Assembly (NCBI GenBank): GCA_038049695.1
Contig: CP142451.1
Span: 44,527,001-44,591,000, forward strand
DNA length: 64,000 nt
Direction of reading: 5' to 3'
Source: Cinnamomum chago
Taxonomy: Eukaryota > Streptophyta > Magnoliopsida > Laurales > Lauraceae
This document shows, piece by piece, positions 59,021 through 64,000 of this stretch. The position numbers and the translations under genes are program-made. How positions within the stretch are numbered: position 1 is the first letter of the stretch; each line of letters starts with the position of its first letter. The notes below the pieces were generated by a model. It was given only the letters and a program-made list of their open reading frames with translations. It was not told the DNA's origin and ran no database searches.

Positions 59021-62000
59021 ATGCCACCTCGTAAGAGACCAATAAACGGCAAACCCTCCGCAAGTAATTGTGATCACACAGAGCTAGTTGAGGAGGATAT
59101 AGTTGGTAACAATATGCCAAATCAACTCCAACAAATGATGCAGGCAATGCTTGACCAACAGCGTCAGGCCAATGAGAACCAGGATAGATTGCAAGAGGAA
59201 ATGCTCAAGAGAGAAGAGGATCATGCTAGGGAATTGGCAGAAATGCAGAGGCAGTTGTTAGAGGTGTTACAGAGAAGGCCCGAACTGGTTCAACCTCAAC
59301 CCGCTATTGTCATCAATCAGAGGCAACATGACCAGAACGCCTTGTTTGAGCGGTTTCGGAAGAGAGCTCCAAAGGAATTCCTAGGCATAGAGGATCCATT
59401 AGCTGCAGATGACTGGCTAGAGCATACCGAGAACATCTTTGAGATCTTCCAATGCACCGGAGGAGAAAGTGAAACTTTCATCATCTCTCTTTATTGGCGC
59501 AGCAGACATTTGGTGGAAGACAGTTAGAGATGAATACAGGACTATGGCAAATGCAGTGGCTTGGGCAAATTTCAAAAGGCAGTTTCATGATAAATATCTA
59601 TCCACCCACATCAAGAGACAGAAGGCAGTGGAATTCCAGCAGCTTGTGTAAGGGAACATGACAGTCCTTGAATACCTCACTAAGTTCGAGAGATTGTCTA
59701 GATATGCTCCAGAGTTAGTGGACACAGTAGAGAAGAAAATCGCTAAGTTCCTAGAGGGACTCAATCCCTTCATTGAGATAGATGCTACCGGAGTAGTACC
59801 ACTTGCCACTTTCGAAGAAGCTGTCAAGTGAGCCTACAAGTTTGAGAATTCTCATAACAAGATCCTCAGAGTTCAAGGAAAAGGACAATCTCATCAGCAG
59901 AACTACCAGCAGAAGAATCATCAGAACAAGAAGCAGAGGACAGAACAGAATACTCAGGATCCATTGGTTTGTACCCACTGTGGGAAGAACCATGAGAGTG
60001 CACAGTGCCGTACACTCATAGGGGCATGTTTCAAATGTAGTTCCATGACCCATCAGAGGAGAGACTGTCCTAGGTAGAATAGACAGAATCAGCAGCAATG
60101 GGCACAGCGTCCAACACCACCACAGAATGCAATCGTTGTTCAGAATCAGGCAAGGCCACTTCAGCAACAAGCACCACAGCAGTAGTATAGACCACAGCAA
60201 CAGCAACAGGCTCGTCAGCAGGGACAGAACCAAAATCAGTGTGCACCGCAACAGAATAGAAATGTCCAACAAGGCAGGCCACAGTAGGCTCAAAATAGGC
60301 CACAACATCGAGGGCAAATTTATGCAGTTAATAGAGCTAATGCAGAGGCAGCAGGTAATGTCGTGGAAGGTACACTCCTTGTTTGTGGGATTAAAACTAG
60401 GATTTTATTTGACCCTGGCTCTACACATTCATTTGTATCCCATAAATTTTCTGAGTTGATTGATATGCATGCTAGAGAACTTGAGTTCATCTTGGCTGTG
60501 GCAACCCTAGTAGGTAAACAAGTTATTTGTAGAATCTTTTACCCTAGTTGCGCAGTCCAGATAGGAGAAGTGGTCTTAACCGCATATCTCATTTTATTGG
60601 AGATGTATGATTATGATGTCATCCTAGGGATGGATTGGCTGGCAGGGTACCATGCCACAATGGATTGTTTCCATAAGACCCTCACCTTCAAGTTAGATGA
60701 GACACCAGCAGGGGTGTTGTTTTAGGGAGAGAGAAGAAATCCTCGTACATGGTTTGTCTCAGCATTGAAGGCTGATAGACTTTTGAAAAGTGGATGTGAA
60801 GCATATTTGGCGTTTATCACGGAGGATAAACGGTCCCAAGGGGTGGAGGAGATCCCAATTGTTTAAGAATTCCCGGATGTTTTCCCGGAGGAGATTCCAG
60901 GTTTACCACCCATCAAAGAGATTGATTTCACTATCGAGTTGTTACCACGGACCGCTCCGATATTTATTGCACCATATAGAATGGCTCTGGCAAAGTTGGG
61001 AGAATTGAAGACTCAGTTGCAAGAATTATTAGACAAAGGTTTTGTGAGACCGACTATTTCACCATGGGGAGCTCCAGTCTTGTTTGTCAAGAAGAAGGAT
61101 GGTTCGATGAGAATGTGTATAGATTACAGAAGATTGAATCAAGTGACCATTAATAACAAATACCCGTTTCCAAGGATAGATGAATTGTTTGATCAGTTAC
61201 AAGGTGCTTCGTACTTTTCGAAGATTGACTTGAGATCCGGTTACCATCAGCTGAGAGTCAGAGAATCAGATGTGTTGAAAATAGCTTTCCGGACAAGATA
61301 TGGCCACTATGAGTTTCTAGTGATGCCATTTGGTTTGACTAATGCACTAGTAGTATTCATGGCGTTGATGAACAAGATATTTGCAGAGTATCTAGATCAG
61401 TTTGTGGTAGTATTCATTGACGATATTTTGGTGTACTCCAAGACCAGAGAAGAACATGAAGCGCACTTGAGGATAGCACTGCAACTCTTGAGAGAAAATC
61501 AGTTGTATGCGAAGCTCAATAAGTCTGAATTTTGGTTGAAACAGGTAGCATTTTTGGGGCACATCATCTCCAAAGAAGGATTGTCAGTAGATCCGTCCAA
61601 GATTGAAGTAGTAGTGAAGTGGGAGAGACCAAAGAATGTGACAGAAATCAGAAGTTTTCTAGGATTGGCAGGATATTACCGGAGGTTTGTGCGATTGCGT
61701 CACCTTTGACGAAGTTGACAAGGAAGAATGTGACGTATGAGTGGACAGAACAGTGTGAAACTAGTTTCCAAGAGTTGAAAAAGAGATTGGCTACAGAACA
61801 GGTCCTTACTTTGTCATCCGGAAGCGGCGGTTTCACCATTTTTACCGACGCTTCGAATGTTGGACTTGGTTTTGTGTTGATGCAAGAGGGAAAAGTTATT
61901 GCATATGGATCCCGACAGTTGAAAGATCACGAGAAGAACTATGCCACCCATGATCTTGAGTTAGCAGCAGTTGTTTTCGCATTGAAATGTGGAGACACTA

Positions 62001-63762
62001 CCTCTATGGAGAGAAGTTCGAGGTCCACTCCGATCACCGCAGTTTACAATATTTATTTTCTCAGAAGGAATTGAACATGAGGCCCGGATTGATGGAATAT
62101 ATCAACGATTACGATTTTCCAATCAAGTACCACCCGGGGAAAGCTAATGTAGTTGCCGATGCCTTGAGCAGAAAATTAGTAGGCTTGACAAATCTAAGTG
62201 GCACTTGTATTTTTGAGCAATTTGAAGAGTTGAGCATAGACCTACAGCCACTAAGGAAGGGTGTACTATTAGCTAACATGTCAATGTTAGAGCCTTCTTT
62301 CGTTCAGAAGATCAAAGGCAATTAGTTGCAAGATCCAAAGTTGGCCAAGATTTCAGAGCACATAGCAGAACGTCCTGACTTCCGTATTGTTGATGGAGTT
62401 TTGTACTACCGTGACCGTTTGTGTGTGCCTAACATTGAAGATTTGAGGAATGACATCATGACCGAGGCTCACAGCACGAAGTACTCTATACATCCAGGTA
62501 GCACAAAGATGTATCAGAATTTGAAGGGTAGATTTTGGTGGAATAACATGAAGAGAGAGATTGCAACGTTTGTCTCGCGTTGCATGAATTGCCAGTTGAT
62601 TAAGGCAGAACCCCAGAGGCCTCCAGGACTGTTACAGCCGTTAGAGATCCCGGAATGGAAATGGGAGCACATTACCATTGATTTTATTTCGGGACTACCG
62701 AGGACCAGTAGAGGTAACGATGAGATATGGGTCATTGTGGACCGTCTCACCAAGTCAGCTCACTTCATTCCTATGAGGACAGGGAAAAAGATGCACATGC
62801 TACCTTTGGTAGAGTTGTTTGTCAACGAGATTGTCAGTCAACATGGACAGCCAGTCTCTATCACATCCGACAGAGACAGCAGATTCGTCTCGAGGTTTTG
62901 GAAGACACTACATGAGTCTATGGGTATGAAACTATAGTTCAGCACGACTTATCACCCTCAGACAGATGGCCAGTCAGAGAGGACAATTTAGACTCTCGAG
63001 GATATGCTCCATGCTTGTGTGTTAGATTTTAAGACTCAATGGGATGAGACTCTACCGTTGTGTGAGTTTGCTTACAACAATAGCTACCACTCGAGCATTG
63101 GGATGGCGCCTTTTGAGGCTTTGTATGGCAGAAGATGTAGGACACCTGTATGTTGGGAAAAAGTCGGCATTCGCAGTTTCCATGGACCGACTATTGTAAG
63201 TGAGACCAGCGACAAGATCAAGTTGATTCAAGAACATCTGAAAGTGTCCCGGAGTAGACAGAAAAGCTATGTAGATTATCACCGAAGGGATTTACGGTTC
63301 CAAGAAGGAGATAAGGTTTTCCTGAAAGTGTCACCTACGAGAGGAACATTGAGATTTGGACAGAAGGGCAAGCTATCACGGAGATACATTGGACCATATG
63401 ACATTGTGAGCAAGATCGGTGATGTGGCATATAGATTAGCCTTACCACCCGAGCTATCCGGCGTACATAACGTCTTTCACATGTCTATGTTGAAGAAGTA
63501 CGTCCCTGACCCTTTGCATGTACTTCGGCATGAACCTTTGGAAATCAGAGAAGATACTACCTATGTTGAGAAGCCCGTACAGATCATTGATACGAAGGGA
63601 CAAGAGTTAAGGACACAGACTATTCAGTGGGTAAAAGTACTATGGGAGAATCACGGACCGGAAGAGGCAACGTGGGAATTACGAGATCAAGTGCAGAAGA
63701 AGTATCCACATCTACTACCAGAGGTCAGTTTTAAATTTCATTTGGAGGACCAAATGACCTAA
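59021..63762 (+). pseudogene. gag-pol: Element E gag-pol remnant with chromodomain
   Basis: Gag starts MPPRKRP at 59021, with a Gln/Glu-rich coiled-coil stretch and a capsid region near 59340-59800. Two Cys/His knuckles lie near 59970-60011 and 60027-60071. Protease LFDPGSTHSFVS is near 60408-60440. Reverse transcriptase runs from about 60990, with [12 protein letters not shown] near 61220 and FIDDILVYS near 61418. RNase [11 protein letters not shown] is near 61840. The integrase zinc-binding HHCC region is near 62470-62600 and its core from about 62650 (IDFISGLPRTSRG). The chromodomain (VKVLWENHGPEEATWE) is near 63560-63720. Broken in about eight to ten places, so a fossil. Confidence 0.93.
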
Positions 63763-63773
63763 GGGGTGGAGGA
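63761..63773 (+). other. Polypurine tract of element E
   Basis: AAGGGGTGGAGGA directly before the 3' LTR. Confidence 0.85.
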
Positions 63774-64000
63774 TGTGAGACCCCGACCCGAGAGAACCCG
63801 ATTAGTGTTAATTAAGTCATGTGTTAGTCTTAAGCGTGATTAGTAGTTTTTGACTAAGTTGGTTTTGGAATAGCTTTTGATATAGTTTTGGAAAATTTGG
63901 AGTGCTTTGGTGACTTGTGGGGCCCTTTGGGGGTTCCTTTTTGTGACTTTGCATTTACTTAGGGGATTTTCCGGAATTGTATTGATTTGTGTTTTATCCC
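63774..64000 (+). repeat. Start of the element E 3' LTR
   Basis: TGTGAGACCCCGACCCGAG onward matches the start of the 5' LTR at 55771. The rest lies beyond the window. Confidence 0.93.

Larger units (their letters stand above)
55771..64000 (+). mobile_element. Element E: Ty3/gypsy chromovirus (Tekay/Del type), 3' end beyond the window
   Basis: 5' LTR 55771-58860, primer site at 58864, gag-pol 59021-63762 with protease, reverse transcriptase, RNase H, integrase and a C-terminal chromodomain, a purine tract at 63761-63773 and the start of the 3' LTR at 63774. The gypsy domain order (integrase last), the chromodomain and 3.1-kb LTRs fit the Tekay/Del lineage. The first 227 bases of the two LTRs differ at about 6-7 % of sites by eye, making this one of the older elements here. 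The coding region is broken, with about eight to ten breaks. The left flank CTCGG should recur after the 3' LTR outside the window. Confidence 0.93.

Noticed and set aside
59751-60317. Long antisense open frame rich in Leu opposite element E gag
   Set aside because: It is the shadow of the Gln-rich gag strand. No family features, and the sense strand explains it.

Overview
The window is repeat-dense plant nuclear DNA. I see no intact host gene, rRNA, tRNA or CRISPR array. The coding potential I can recognise belongs to LTR retrotransposons: Ty1/copia, a Ty3/gypsy chromovirus with a chromodomain, and one miniature TRIM. Primer sites complementary to plant initiator tRNA-Met, kilobase LTRs and nesting several levels deep fit a seed plant with a large genome. 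The species cannot be told from this sequence.

Layout. (1) 1-358 is older flanking DNA. (2) 359-33740 is one minus-strand copia element (element C, target duplication AGAAT). It holds a solo LTR (2653-4419), a full-length plus-strand relative (element B, 8836-17698) and, inside its 5' LTR, a SIRE-like copia element (element D, 19468-33125). D carries two solo LTRs of its own (23396-25400 copia; 26723-30905 gypsy). (3) 33749-37034 is a solo LTR of the C/B family, itself split by a SIRE-related solo LTR (34596-36217). (4) 37040-37249 and 55205-55770 are two halves of an imperfect tandem-repeat tract. They are split by a gypsy solo LTR (37250-55199) that contains a TRIM (38060-38581) and a block of non-autonomous SIRE-related elements (39884-54536). 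(5) 55771 to the window end is a chromovirus of Tekay/Del type (element E) with its 3' LTR cut by the window edge.

The insertions can be ordered because most have TG...CA ends and matching 5-bp target duplications. LTR divergence judged by eye from short stretches agrees with the nesting: E about 6-7 %, C about 4 %, B about 3 %, D about 1-2 %, and the two LTRs of the non-autonomous element 2 almost identical. All coding regions are decayed, D least.

The most interesting signals are non-coding. Three unrelated groups of elements carry clusters of one 10-bp palindrome class, CG-N-TCGA-N'-CG, with a different N in each group. The SIRE-related LTRs hold an array of small stem-loops whose stems change in a compensated way, and mitotic-type MYB sites beside a TATA box. 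The C/B family has regularly spaced 13-bp GAAGTnnnACTTC palindromes upstream of its TATA region. The gene-less internal regions of the non-autonomous elements are peppered with a degenerate AGTTATATCT word.
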